From: Pseudoflavonifractor sp. | GTDB lineage: Bacteria > Bacteroidota > Bacteroidia > Bacteroidales > Muribaculaceae | Assembly: GCA_023667145.1 (NCBI GenBank) | Contig: JAMPAQ010000002.1 | Span: 102,574 to 166,573 of the forward strand | Length of the DNA: 64,000 bases | Reading direction: 5' to 3' | In this document: positions 18,289-27,357 of the stretch, piece by piece | Position numbering within the stretch: position 1 is the stretch's first letter | How the letters are laid out: each line of letters begins with the position of its first letter | Notes under the pieces: generated by a model | The model's database searches: none | Told to the model about the DNA's origin: nothing | Seen by the model: the letters and a program-made list of their open reading frames with translations, nothing else | Position numbers and translations under genes: made by a program

Positions 18289-20037
18289 ATGGATAACCAA
18301 GATTTGATGAAAGACGTTGTCGCCAAGGCTCAGGTATGGCTGGGCGAGGGCTATGATGACGAGACACGCGCCGAGGTGAGGCGTATGCTCGATGCCGATG
18401 ACAAGACCGAGCTAATCGAGAGTTTCTACAAGGACCTCGAATTTGGCACGGGAGGTCTCCGTGGCATCATGGGCGCCGGCTCAAACCGCATGAACAAATA
18501 TACTGTCGGAGCCGCCACCCAGGGACTTGCCAACTATCTGAAGGTAGCGTTTGCCGACCTGCCCGAGATTTCAGTGGTCGTCGGTCATGACGTGCGCAAC
18601 AACAGCCGCCGCTTTGCCGAGATAGTCGCTGACGTGTTCTCGTCCAACGGTATCAAGGTGTACCTGTTTGACAGCTTCCGCCCCACCCCCGAACTGTCAT
18701 TTGCCATCCGCGAGCTCGGTTGCCAGAGCGGTGTGAACATCACAGCCTCCCACAACCCCAAGGAGTATAACGGTTACAAGGCTTACTGGGCCGATGGAGC
18801 GCAGATCATCGCGCCCCACGACAGCAACATCATCGATTACGTCAACAAGATTGTCGGTGTCGAGACCATCAAGTTTGAGGGCAATCCGGCCAAGATAGAG
18901 ATCATCGGCGACGAGATAGACCGCAAGTTCCTCGCTGCCATCAAGGGACTATCGCTCAGCCCCGATGCCATCGCACGCCACCACGATCTCAAGATTGTAT
19001 ACACCCCGATACACGGCACCGGCGTGAAACTCGTCCCCGAGTCGCTCAAGAACTACGGATTCACCAACATAATCCACGTACCCGAGCAAGACATCCCGAG
19101 TGGCGACTTCCCCACCGTCGTGTCGCCCAACCCCGAGGAACCATCGGCCATGGCTATGGCCATCGCCAAGGCCAAGGAGGTCAATGCCGACATCGTACTC
19201 GCGTCAGACCCCGATGCCGACCGCATCGGATGCGTCATACGCAACGCCCAGGGTGACTACCAGCTCATCAACGGCAATCAGATATGCCTCATCCTGCTCA
19301 ACTACCTGATGACCCGCAACGCCGAGCTCGGTATGCTCAAGGGCAACGAGTATATCGTGAAGACCATCGTCACCACCGAGGCCATCAAGTCGGTAGCCGA
19401 CAAGAACAACATCAAGATGTATGACTGCTACACTGGCTTCAAGTGGATTGCAGCAGTCATCCGTGATAACGAGGGTACAGGCCGCTATCTCGGTGGCGGT
19501 GAGGAGAGCTACGGATTCCTCGCCGAGGACTTCGTGCGTGACAAGGACTCCGTGTCGGCCATCTCACTCATGGCCGAGGTTGCCGCATGGGCCAAGGACA
19601 AGGGTATGGACTTCCTCCACATGCTCCAGGACATCTACATCAAGTATGGTTTCTCACGCGAGGCAGGTGTCAGCGTAGTGCGCAAGGGCAAGACCGGCGC
19701 AGAGGAAATCGTGGCCATGATGAAGAACTTCCGCGAGAATCCCCCCAAGCAGCTCGGGGGCAGCGACGTGGTGCTTGTCAAGGACTATGCCGACCTCAAC
19801 GCCCGTGACATAAAGACCGGCGAGGTCGTGAAGCTCGACATGCCGACGACATCCAACGTGCTGCAATTCTTTACCGAGGATGGCACCAAGGTGTCGGTAC
19901 GTCCCTCGGGAACCGAGCCCAAGATCAAGTTCTACATCGAGGTCAAGGGCACTCTCGCCTCCGAGGCCGACTATGACAACACGGTAGCGGTGGCCGACAA
20001 CAAGATAGCCGCCGTCAAGGCCGACCTCGGCATCTGA
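18289..20037 (+). CDS. Phosphoglucomutase/phosphomannomutase family enzyme
   Basis: Interconverts hexose 1- and 6-phosphates. The 582 residues match the long alpha-phosphohexomutase class (PgcA/PGM2-like). The phosphoserine loop is GVNITASHNPKEYNGYK with S154. The magnesium loop is DPDADRIG. The sugar-specificity loop is GGGEESYGF and the phosphate-binding loop is RPSGTEPKIKFYIE. All four catalytic loops are intact. The preferred sugar (glucose, mannose or ribose) cannot be told. It is a single gene between its own promoter and terminator. Confidence 0.93.
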   Translation: MDNQDLMKDVVAKAQVWLGEGYDDETRAEVRRMLDADDKTELIESFYKDLEFGTGGLRGIMGAGSNRMNKYTVGAATQGLANYLKVAFADLPEISVVVGHDVRNNSRRFAEIVADVFSSNGIKVYLFDSFRPTPELSFAIRELGCQSGVNITASHNPKEYNGYKAYWADGAQIIAPHDSNIIDYVNKIVGVETIKFEGNPAKIEIIGDEIDRKFLAAIKGLSLSPDAIARHHDLKIVYTPIHGTGVKLVPESLKNYGFTNIIHVPEQDIPSGDFPTVVSPNPEEPSAMAMAIAKAKEVNADIVLASDPDADRIGCVIRNAQGDYQLINGNQICLILLNYLMTRNAELGMLKGNEYIVKTIVTTEAIKSVADKNNIKMYDCYTGFKWIAAVIRDNEGTGRYLGGGEESYGFLAEDFVRDKDSVSAISLMAEVAAWAKDKGMDFLHMLQDIYIKYGFSREAGVSVVRKGKTGAEEIVAMMKNFRENPPKQLGGSDVVLVKDYADLNARDIKTGEVVKLDMPTTSNVLQFFTEDGTKVSVRPSGTEPKIKFYIEVKGTLASEADYDNTVAVADNKIAAVKADLGI

Positions 20038-20079
20038 TATACCAAACCACAATCGCTGGCAACACCCCGGCACAGTGAT

Positions 20080-20127
20080 AAGCAAGAAGGGCGTGTCTAA
20101 ACTGACGCGCCCTTCTTGCTTATTATT
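20080..20127 (+). terminator. Terminator of the phosphohexomutase gene
   Basis: Long stem AAGCAAGAAGGGCG / CGCCCTTCTTGCTT, followed by ATTATT. It starts 42 bases after the stop codon. Confidence 0.8.
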
Positions 20128-20179
20128 CCCATTTTTAACAAAAAAAACAATTTTGTTTTAAGTTAAGAAACAGCCGACT

Positions 20180-20187
20180 TATCTTTG
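20180..20187 (+). promoter_or_regulatory. -7 element of the small secreted protein pair
   Basis: TATCTTTG fits TAnnTTTG; the -33 element is weak. It implies a start near 20194, downstream of the alternative upstream start at 20185, which supports the ATG at 20221. Confidence 0.5.
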
Positions 20188-20220
20188 CAACCGACAATCA
20201 AACATAACAAATCAATCATC

Positions 20221-20652
20221 ATGAAAAAATTTTTAGCATCATTGTTTCTTGCACTGCTCGCGACCTCACTCGGTTTTGAGGCTATGGCCCAAAAACCAGG
20301 TTACACCCGCTACGCTATCACTAAAAACATCAACAACGGTCAGATAAGCAACTCGTCAGGCGGCGCCGGATACTGGATAAAATTTGAAGGAAACATTATG
20401 TGGCTCGACATGGGATTTGGCAGCCAATCACGCTACGTGTACAACAGCACCCAGGGCAACGGCAACAAACTGTACTACCTGACGGCCTACAACCACGGGG
20501 GCACAATGGGATCGGGATGGATGACATTTTATGACTCGTGGGCGCTCGTGTCGCCAGACGGTCAAACAATCAACGTCATGAGAAACAATGGCCGCGACGG
20601 TCAGGTATTGCACCTACAGACAGCCGGAGCCGCCGGAGATATGATTGAATAA
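20221..20652 (+). CDS. Small secreted protein of unknown function
   Basis: A 143-residue exported protein. The signal peptide is residues 1-23 (MKKFLASLFLALLATSLGFE, cut near AMAQ). The mature part is rich in Gly, Asn, Tyr and Trp, with no cysteines, and reads as beta structure (YTRYAITKNINNGQ; YYLTAYNHGGTMGSGW). The frame is open to 20185, but the ATG at 20221 gives the signal peptide directly and lies below the promoter. The next gene, 12 bases downstream, encodes a protein with the same general pattern, so they look like diverged paralogues in one operon. No family recognised. Confidence 0.7.
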   Translation: MKKFLASLFLALLATSLGFEAMAQKPGYTRYAITKNINNGQISNSSGGAGYWIKFEGNIMWLDMGFGSQSRYVYNSTQGNGNKLYYLTAYNHGGTMGSGWMTFYDSWALVSPDGQTINVMRNNGRDGQVLHLQTAGAAGDMIE

Positions 20653-20664
20653 ACATCCATAGCC

Positions 20665-21351
20665 ATGAGGACAATCGTTACTCTCATCATCGGCATGATG
20701 GCCATAGCGGCACATGCTCAAACCTATTACTATGCCCACACCAAGACCGTCTATGCCGACGGACGCGTGGTGGAGCAAAACGGACAAAGCGGACAATTCG
20801 TATGCCGCACGTCGTCTGACGGCCCGAAAAGATGCTTTGACAGCACAAGCACAGGCCGAAACCACTTGAACGGCACGCTGTATTACGTCGGCAAATACAA
20901 CGGCGCTGACGAGTATCATGGGAAATCATACTATGGAGAGAACTCAATCTACCAATTCAATGACAGCCGTGGACTCCTCAACATCAAGGATGCACGTGGA
21001 AATGTCTACGTCTACAAGCGACGTGAAGCCCCCGCAGGACGCAAAAACAGCTCGTTGCTCGCAGCGGGTGCCTCGCGGGATGGATGGGACGCACGCGACG
21101 GGTATGTCGACCCAATCCAACCTGTCACACCTACACCTAATCCAAAACCCAAGCCAAACAATCCCGGCACCACAAGATCGCGGGAATGTGGTTACTGCCA
21201 CGGTGGAGGACGTGTAAAGGCCCATGTTGGGACAAGCAGCTATGGCACAAGCAACCGACGCAAGAAGTGCGGCACCTGTGGCCAATGGTATGACACCGCC
21301 ACCGACCATTGGCACGACTGCCCCCAATGCAAGGGCACTGGACGGCTGTGA
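20665..21351 (+). CDS. Secreted protein with DnaJ-like zinc-ribbon carboxy end
   Basis: A 228-residue protein with signal peptide 1-19 (cut after AHAQ). Residues 20-120 resemble the preceding gene product (YYYAHTKTVYADGRVVEQNG; LYYVGKYNGADEYHGKSYYG). A Pro-rich linker TPTPNPKPKPNNP follows. The end has four Cys pairs, including ECGYCHGGGR, KKCGTCGQW and DCPQCKGTG, which is the DnaJ CxxCxGxG pattern. Such a module normally binds zinc in the cytosol; an exported one is unusual in this setting. Function is unknown. Confidence 0.7.
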   Translation: MRTIVTLIIGMMAIAAHAQTYYYAHTKTVYADGRVVEQNGQSGQFVCRTSSDGPKRCFDSTSTGRNHLNGTLYYVGKYNGADEYHGKSYYGENSIYQFNDSRGLLNIKDARGNVYVYKRREAPAGRKNSSLLAAGASRDGWDARDGYVDPIQPVTPTPNPKPKPNNPGTTRSRECGYCHGGGRVKAHVGTSSYGTSNRRKKCGTCGQWYDTATDHWHDCPQCKGTGRL

Positions 21352-21370
21352 TAAGCTTTTTCCAGCACAC

Positions 21371-21406
21371 TCAGGAGGGACAGGGCTGAGTCTCTATCCC
21401 TCCTGA
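21371..21406 (+). terminator. Hairpin after the zinc-ribbon secreted protein
   Basis: TCAGGAGGGA (21371-21380) pairs with TCCCTCCTGA (21397-21406); a weak TTTATG tract follows. Probable terminator of the two-gene unit. Confidence 0.55.
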
Positions 21407-21438
21407 TTTATGTATATGCACTGTAATAGTGACGCGAA

Positions 21439-21470
21439 TTTGGCAGTCGGAAAATAAGGTTGTAACTTTG
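21439..21470 (+). promoter_or_regulatory. Promoter of the UvrD/PcrA helicase gene, overlapping the start codon
   Basis: TTTG at 21439-21442, 20 bases, then TAACTTTG at 21463-21470. The start of transcription is expected at about 21475-21478, which coincides with the ATG at 21476. Confidence 0.65.
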
Positions 21471-21475
21471 TATTG

Positions 21476-23839
21476 ATGGAAAACGATACTTCAGGACAGC
21501 AATACGACTACATAAAGGAACTCAATCAAAGCCAACGCGACGCGGTGCTCTACACCGATGGACCGGCACTGGTGATAGCCGGAGCCGGGTCGGGAAAGAC
21601 GCGCGTGTTGACCTACAAGATAGTGCATCTGCTGAGCCATGGCTACGAGCCGTGGCGCATACTGGCGCTGACATTCACCAACAAGGCGGCACGCGAGATG
21701 CGAGAGCGCATCGAGGCACTCGTAGGCCAGGCGACAGCCTCAAAGCTGTGGATGGGGACGTTCCACTCCATCTTCTCGCGCATACTGCGTCAGAACGCCG
21801 ACCGCATAGGCTACAAGCGCGATTTCACCATATACGATGCCGCCGACTCCAAGTCGCTTGTCAAGACAATAATACGCGACATGGACCTCGACGACAAAAT
21901 CTACAAGCCCTCATTGGTGGCCAACGCCATATCGACTGCCAAGAACGCGCTCATCTCCCCCCGCGCCTACGCCGAGGCCGGCGACATTATGGAGGCCGAC
22001 CGCCGCGCCAAGCGCCCGCGCCTCCACGAGGTATACACGGCCTATTGCCACCGCTGTTTCGTGGCCGGGGCAATGGACTTTGACGACCTGCTCTACTACA
22101 CCAACGTGCTGCTGCGTGACAATGACGACATCCGGCATCACTATCAGGAGTATTTCAGATATGTGCTTGTCGATGAGTACCAGGACACCAACTTCGCCCA
22201 GCACCGCATCGTCTCCTATCTGACCGAGGGGGCCGGCAACCTCTGTGTCGTCGGCGATGATGCCCAGAGCATCTATTCGTTTCGCGGTGCCAACATACGC
22301 AACATCTTGACGCTCAAGCAATCTTACCCCACTCTCAAGACATTCAAACTTGAGCAGAACTACCGCTCGACCCAGAATATAATCAACGCGGCCAACTCAC
22401 TGATAGACAAGAATATCGAGCAGATACCAAAGCATATATTCTCGGAAAACGCCCCCGGACAGCCGATAGAGGTCGTGCAGAGCTACAGCGACTATGAGGA
22501 GAGCTTTCTCGTGGCCAACCGTGTGTCACAGATAAAGATGCTGTCGCACGACAGCTATGAGGAATTTGCCATACTCTACCGCACCAACGCCCAGTCGCGC
22601 ATACTGGAGGAGTCGCTGCGCAAGCGCAATATCCCCTACCGCATATATGGTGGCCTGTCGTTCTACCAGCGCAAGGAAGTCAAGGATGCCATCGCCTACT
22701 TCCGTCTGTCGGTCAATCCCGATGACGACGAGGCGATGAGGCGCGTCATCAATTATCCCAAACGCGGCATCGGCGACACCACCATCAACAACCTGATCCG
22801 GGCGGCGATTGACAACCGCGTCAGCATGTGGCGCGTCATCAACGACCTGGCCCAGTATGCCCCCGACACAAAGACGGCTGCGGCCAAGAAGCTGTATGGA
22901 TTCCGCGATATGATCGACTCGTTCATCGAAGCCAACCGCCGTGGCGACAACGCCGAGGAGGTTGCCAAGAAGATAATCACCGACACGGCCCTGCTGAGCT
23001 CGCTCATGAGCGACACCACCCCCGAGAGCATCTCGAAACAGGAGAACCTCACGGAGTTGCTCAACGGTGTGAGGGAATTTGTGGCCTCCAAGATGGAGCA
23101 GGGCGATGACTCCACGTCTCTCACCGACTTTCTCGGCGAGGTGTCACTGGCCACCGACCAGGACAATGACGACACTGCCGAGGAGCGCATCACGCTGATG
23201 ACCGTCCATGCGGCCAAGGGACTTGAGTTTGCCAACGTCTTTATCGTCGGGGCCGAGGAGGAGCTGTTTCCCTCGGCCATGAGCAACTCGTCGCTCAGCG
23301 AGATAGAGGAGGAGCGGCGACTGATGTACGTGGCGATCACACGAGCCAAGAAATTCTGCATGATAAGCTACGCGGCATCACGGTTCCGCAACGGCCAGAC
23401 GGTCACCTGCTCACCTTCGCGCTTCCTGCGTGACATCGACCCGCAGTACCTGAAACTGAACGCGGGCAACGACTTCCCTATGCCGTCTCAACGCCCCATA
23501 AACCCCATCGCCAACTACCGCAAGTCAACAGGCCGCAGCTATGACAGCGAAGCGCCCGCGTCATCGTTCCGACCGCTCGGCGCAGGGCCGCGCAAGGCCA
23601 TCAACACCACCCCCGGCCCCACGCCCGGAAAATCCACGGCGGCACCGGGACGCGGACAAGGGGTACACTCCCCTGCGGAGCTGCGCGCCGGCATGGAGAT
23701 AGAGCACGAGCGGTTTGGTCGCGGCACCATCTCCGAGATAGACACCGCATCGGCTGATCCGCGCATCAAGGTCGAGTTCAAGAACACCGGCAGCAAGACC
23801 CTGCTGCTGAAGTTCGCCCACTTCAACATCATCACATAG
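21476..23839 (+). CDS. UvrD/PcrA-type superfamily 1 DNA helicase
   Basis: ATP-driven 3'-5' DNA helicase for repair and replication restart. It has 787 residues with all SF1A motifs: Walker A GAGSGKTRVLTYK, Ia TFTNKAAREMRER, Walker B LVDEYQDTN, III VVGDDAQSIYSFRGA, IV EQNYRSTQNI, V LMTVHAAKGLEF and VI RRLMYVAITRAKK. A Tudor-like carboxy end (LRAGMEIEHERFGRGTISEI) is as in PcrA. A TTG at 21473 is possible, but ATG 21476 is preferred. The promoter -7 element ends 5 bases before the ATG, so the mRNA is probably leaderless. UvrD and PcrA cannot be separated by sight. Confidence 0.93.
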   Translation: MENDTSGQQYDYIKELNQSQRDAVLYTDGPALVIAGAGSGKTRVLTYKIVHLLSHGYEPWRILALTFTNKAAREMRERIEALVGQATASKLWMGTFHSIFSRILRQNADRIGYKRDFTIYDAADSKSLVKTIIRDMDLDDKIYKPSLVANAISTAKNALISPRAYAEAGDIMEADRRAKRPRLHEVYTAYCHRCFVAGAMDFDDLLYYTNVLLRDNDDIRHHYQEYFRYVLVDEYQDTNFAQHRIVSYLTEGAGNLCVVGDDAQSIYSFRGANIRNILTLKQSYPTLKTFKLEQNYRSTQNIINAANSLIDKNIEQIPKHIFSENAPGQPIEVVQSYSDYEESFLVANRVSQIKMLSHDSYEEFAILYRTNAQSRILEESLRKRNIPYRIYGGLSFYQRKEVKDAIAYFRLSVNPDDDEAMRRVINYPKRGIGDTTINNLIRAAIDNRVSMWRVINDLAQYAPDTKTAAAKKLYGFRDMIDSFIEANRRGDNAEEVAKKIITDTALLSSLMSDTTPESISKQENLTELLNGVREFVASKMEQGDDSTSLTDFLGEVSLATDQDNDDTAEERITLMTVHAAKGLEFANVFIVGAEEELFPSAMSNSSLSEIEEERRLMYVAITRAKKFCMISYAASRFRNGQTVTCSPSRFLRDIDPQYLKLNAGNDFPMPSQRPINPIANYRKSTGRSYDSEAPASSFRPLGAGPRKAINTTPGPTPGKSTAAPGRGQGVHSPAELRAGMEIEHERFGRGTISEIDTASADPRIKVEFKNTGSKTLLLKFAHFNIIT

Positions 23840-23926
23840 CCGTCCTACAGCCACAGATGTCCGAGTCACCGATTCTTCATAAACAAGGTCATCGGCGCGG
23901 CTCTGACAACGGCAACGTCAAGATAG

Positions 23927-23957
23927 TTGCACAATTGCGTGAAAATGATTATCTTTG
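23927..23957 (+). promoter_or_regulatory. Promoter of the CotH-kinase gene
   Basis: TTG at 23927-23929, 20 bases, then TATCTTTG at 23950-23957. A leader of about 109 bases precedes the ATG at 24073. Confidence 0.65.
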
Positions 23958-24072
23958 CGGTCGAAAAACCATGTGACACGCACTATCACCATCACGGTGC
24001 CTATAGTAATGTATCATATCCACTGGCAATCATAGCTTATAATTTTTCAAACCATATTCACTAACTACTCAG

Positions 24073-25983
24073 ATGAGAAAATTTAATCTTTTTGTCTTTA
24101 CCCTGATGACCCTGCTGTCGGGGCTGACAGCCAAGGCTGCCGCCGTATTTGACGGTGAGGGTTATCCGATAGTCTTCCTACGCGGAGGAGTCACAGGCTG
24201 GGAGGCCAAAAATGACTACAAGTTCACCCGCAACGGAGATGTCTACACACTCCACCTCGACGCGCTCGACGGTGAGTTTAAGTTTGGTGACAGCCAATGG
24301 AGCAACTTTGACTACGGGGCAGCCTCCACTGTCGATGGTGAGAATGTGATATCCAAATCCACGACAGTTTCAGCCCGACATGCCGGGAAAAACTTTTCAG
24401 CCTCCAACCTCACCGATGTAACCATAAGTTTTCAGGTCAATGATGGCGGCGACACCACCATCAAGCCCATCACCTTTATCATCGGAGGTGTCGAGCCGAC
24501 TGTCAACGGACTGTCGGGAACACTCCCCGTCCTCTACATCAACGTCTACAACGAGGAAGATAAACTCACCCTCAACAACGAGATAATCGACAAGGACCTC
24601 GACCACAAAAACTACTTCAGCTTTGCCGAATATTGGCTCGACCTCAACGGATGTGAGTGGTTGGAGGCCGAGGGTGCCAAGTCGATAGGATCCAAGGAGG
24701 AGCCGCTGCCCCTTGAGATAAAGGCCCGTGGCAACTACACCCGCACAGGCTTTTCCAAAAAGCCGTTCAAGCTCAAGCTCGGCAAGAAGCAGAACCTGCT
24801 CAACCTCACACCCGAGAAAAGCAAGCACTACGCGATACTGGCCCACGCCGACGACAACAAGGGCTACCTGCGCAACTTCGTTGGCTTTAACCTCGGCCAC
24901 CGCATCGGTCTGCCCTGGACACCGTCACAGCAGCCCATCGAGGTTGTCATCAACGGTGACTACCGTGGCCTTTACTTCCTGACCGAGTCGATACGCGTAG
25001 GCGATGGACGCGTGCCTGTCGAGGAGCTCGACGACAATGTCAGCGACCCCGCGCTCATCTCGGGCGGATACATCGTGGAACTCGACAACTACAATGGCGA
25101 CAATCAGATACGCTTTCAGGAGAAACCTTACAGCAACGGCGACCCGACTGTGCGTGTGACATTTGACACCCCTGAGGAATATTCCGACTTCCAGTACCGC
25201 TTCATCAGCGAGCAGTTCAACAAGATCAACGACCTCATCGGTGCCAACAGCGACGAGCTGTGGAGCTATCTCGACCTCGACGATGCCGTGCGCTACTACC
25301 TTGTCGAGGAGATTATCAGCCACACCGAGTCATACCATGGCTCGACCTACCTGTTCCGCGACCGTGGCGAGGGACAGAAGTGGCACTTCTCTCCGCTCTG
25401 GGACTGCGGCAACGCGTTCAACGGACCCACAAACGACCATTTCTACAACCACGCCATGTTTGGCACCACTTGGATACACACAATGGTGCGCAACGGAAAG
25501 TTCTACGACAAGGCCCGCGAGACTTGGCAATGGTTCATGAGCAACGAGTATGACGGCCTGATAGATGACATTGACACATACGTGTCCCACATCACCGCAG
25601 CCGCCAAGTCCGACCGCAAGCGTTGGAAAGGACAGGCGACCCCGTCACCCACCGGCAACAACAGCCCCACTCAGGTGGTCGACAATACCGACATGCAGTC
25701 ACGCCGCAACGATGTGGTCAACCACCTCAACGCCAAGATCGACTGGCTCAAGAGCGTGTTTGGCGACTACTCCGGCGCTCTCGTGGCCGAACCTCTGCGC
25801 GACAACACAGTGGCAGCACCCCTGCCCTCCTACGTTGTCACCGGCATTGAGGACATCGAGGCCGACGACTACACCGGCGCTGAGTTCTACAACCTGCAAG
25901 GCATCAAGGTCGAGAATCCCTCAGCAGGAAACGTCTACATCATGCACAACGGCGACAAGGCACGCAAGGTGCTCGTGAAATAA
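24073..25983 (+). CDS. Secreted CotH-kinase family protein with SusE-like amino domain
   Basis: A 636-residue secreted protein. The signal peptide is residues 1-23. Residues about 25-100 look like a SusE/F-type carbohydrate-binding fold (YPIVFLRGGVTGWEAKNDYK; FKFGDSQWSNFDYG). The CotH domain, about 150-560, has RGNYTRTGFSKKPFKLKLGK, HADDNKGYLRNFVGF, GYIVELDNYNGD and the metal-binding FSPLWDCGNAFNGPTN. CotH proteins are atypical surface protein kinases in spores, but their role in Bacteroidota is unknown. The last 30 residues (FYNLQGIKVENP then VYIMHNGDKARKVLVK) resemble a carboxy-terminal sorting tail of type IX secreted proteins. Confidence 0.82.
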   Translation: MRKFNLFVFTLMTLLSGLTAKAAAVFDGEGYPIVFLRGGVTGWEAKNDYKFTRNGDVYTLHLDALDGEFKFGDSQWSNFDYGAASTVDGENVISKSTTVSARHAGKNFSASNLTDVTISFQVNDGGDTTIKPITFIIGGVEPTVNGLSGTLPVLYINVYNEEDKLTLNNEIIDKDLDHKNYFSFAEYWLDLNGCEWLEAEGAKSIGSKEEPLPLEIKARGNYTRTGFSKKPFKLKLGKKQNLLNLTPEKSKHYAILAHADDNKGYLRNFVGFNLGHRIGLPWTPSQQPIEVVINGDYRGLYFLTESIRVGDGRVPVEELDDNVSDPALISGGYIVELDNYNGDNQIRFQEKPYSNGDPTVRVTFDTPEEYSDFQYRFISEQFNKINDLIGANSDELWSYLDLDDAVRYYLVEEIISHTESYHGSTYLFRDRGEGQKWHFSPLWDCGNAFNGPTNDHFYNHAMFGTTWIHTMVRNGKFYDKARETWQWFMSNEYDGLIDDIDTYVSHITAAAKSDRKRWKGQATPSPTGNNSPTQVVDNTDMQSRRNDVVNHLNAKIDWLKSVFGDYSGALVAEPLRDNTVAAPLPSYVVTGIEDIEADDYTGAEFYNLQGIKVENPSAGNVYIMHNGDKARKVLVK

Positions 25984-26005
25984 CCGCCGCGTCATTTAAC
26001 GATAT

Positions 26006-26048
26006 GTGGCACGCATCCCCCTCCGGACGGTGCGTGCCACTTCTTTAT
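26006..26048 (+). terminator. Terminator of the CotH-kinase gene
   Basis: Stem GTGGCACGCA (26006-26015) / TGCGTGCCAC (26031-26040), followed by TTCTTTAT. Confidence 0.75.
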
Positions 26049-26135
26049 ACGCACGGGCCTCGTCACCATAGACCACGTCGCAGCTTTTATATCCTCAAAA
26101 TCATTGACTGATGTCCGTAATAAGCAGAAAATAGC

Positions 26136-26143
26136 TAAATTTG
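26136..26143 (+). promoter_or_regulatory. -7 element of the nspC promoter
   Basis: TAAATTTG fits TAnnTTTG; no good -33 element at the expected distance. Expected start near 26150, leader about 31 bases. Confidence 0.45.
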
Positions 26144-26180
26144 CAATCAAGAGGTCACGACATCAACGTGACATGAGATT

Positions 26181-27332
26181 ATGAAGAAAGAGGATATACC
26201 CACACCGTTCTACATAGTGTATGAGGACCGACTCAGACACAACCTTGAACTTATAGACGACGTGAAGCGACGCGCCGGAGTCAACATCATAATGGCGTTC
26301 AAGGCCAACGCCCTGTGGCGCACGTTTCCCATCATCCGCGAGTATTGCACCGACTCGACGGCAAGCTCCCTCAACGAGATGCGTCTCGGCAACGAGATGC
26401 TTGGCGGCGAAGTCCACAGCTATTGCCCGGCCTACACCCCCGACACCATAGGGGAATATCTGTCGGGAAGCACCCACCTGACATTCAACTCGCTCGGACA
26501 GTGGGAACGGTTTGCCGACGACGTGCGCCGGCACAACGCTACCGAGGGCAACTGTCACGTCTCACCCGGCCTGCGGGTCAACCCGCAATGCTCCGTCATC
26601 GAGACCGACATATACAATCCGGCGATACCCGGGTCGCGGTTTGGCGTGACAGCCGACATGATAGGCGACCGTCTGCCCGAAGGCATCGAGGGACTGCATT
26701 TCCACTCCCTATGCGAGTCATCATCCTACGACCTTGAGAAAGTGTTGGCCGCGTTTGAGCGTCAGTTCGGTCACCTGCTGCCCCAGGTAAGATGGGTCAA
26801 CATGGGCGGCGGTCACCTGATGACCCGCGAAGGATACGACATCGACCACCTCGTCGGCCTGTTGCGCGGATTCAAGGAACGCTATCCGTGGCTTGAGGTG
26901 ATACTTGAACCGGGGAGCGCCTTCACGTGGCGCACCGGCGACCTCATGACATCAGTGGTCGATATGGTCGAAAACCAGGGCATCAAGACAGCGATAATCG
27001 ACGCGTCGTTCGCGTGCCACATGCCCGACTGCCTTGAAATGCCCTACAAGCCCGCAATCACCGAGAGCTGCGGGGTCGATGAGTCCAAGCCGACCTACCG
27101 GCTCGGCGGCAACTCGTGTCTCAGTGGCGACTACATGGGCGACTGGAGCTTTAACCGACCGCTCGCCATCGGTGACCGTCTGACGCTTGAGGACATGAAC
27201 CACTACACCACGGTAAAGACCACGATGTTCAACGGCATCCAGCATCCGGCTATAGTGTTGTGTGACCGCGACGGCGACTGCACCTATCTGCGGCGGTATG
27301 ACTACGAGGACTACAAGTCGCGCATGAGCTGA
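26181..27332 (+). CDS. nspC: Carboxynorspermidine decarboxylase
   Basis: PLP enzyme that decarboxylates carboxy(nor)spermidine, the last step of the aspartate-semialdehyde route to spermidine in Bacteroidota. It has 383 residues with the alanine racemase-type barrel. The PLP lysine is K41 in IIMAFKANALW. The family motifs YCPAYTPDTIGEYL, MGGGHLMTREGYD, LEPGSAFTW and the Cys-containing GGNSCLSGDYMGDW are all present. The partner carboxyspermidine dehydrogenase is not in the window. A GT2 gene starts 25 bases after its stop. Confidence 0.93.
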   Translation: MKKEDIPTPFYIVYEDRLRHNLELIDDVKRRAGVNIIMAFKANALWRTFPIIREYCTDSTASSLNEMRLGNEMLGGEVHSYCPAYTPDTIGEYLSGSTHLTFNSLGQWERFADDVRRHNATEGNCHVSPGLRVNPQCSVIETDIYNPAIPGSRFGVTADMIGDRLPEGIEGLHFHSLCESSSYDLEKVLAAFERQFGHLLPQVRWVNMGGGHLMTREGYDIDHLVGLLRGFKERYPWLEVILEPGSAFTWRTGDLMTSVVDMVENQGIKTAIIDASFACHMPDCLEMPYKPAITESCGVDESKPTYRLGGNSCLSGDYMGDWSFNRPLAIGDRLTLEDMNHYTTVKTTMFNGIQHPAIVLCDRDGDCTYLRRYDYEDYKSRMS

Positions 27333-27357
27333 CACGACATACCAACGACCAATCCAC

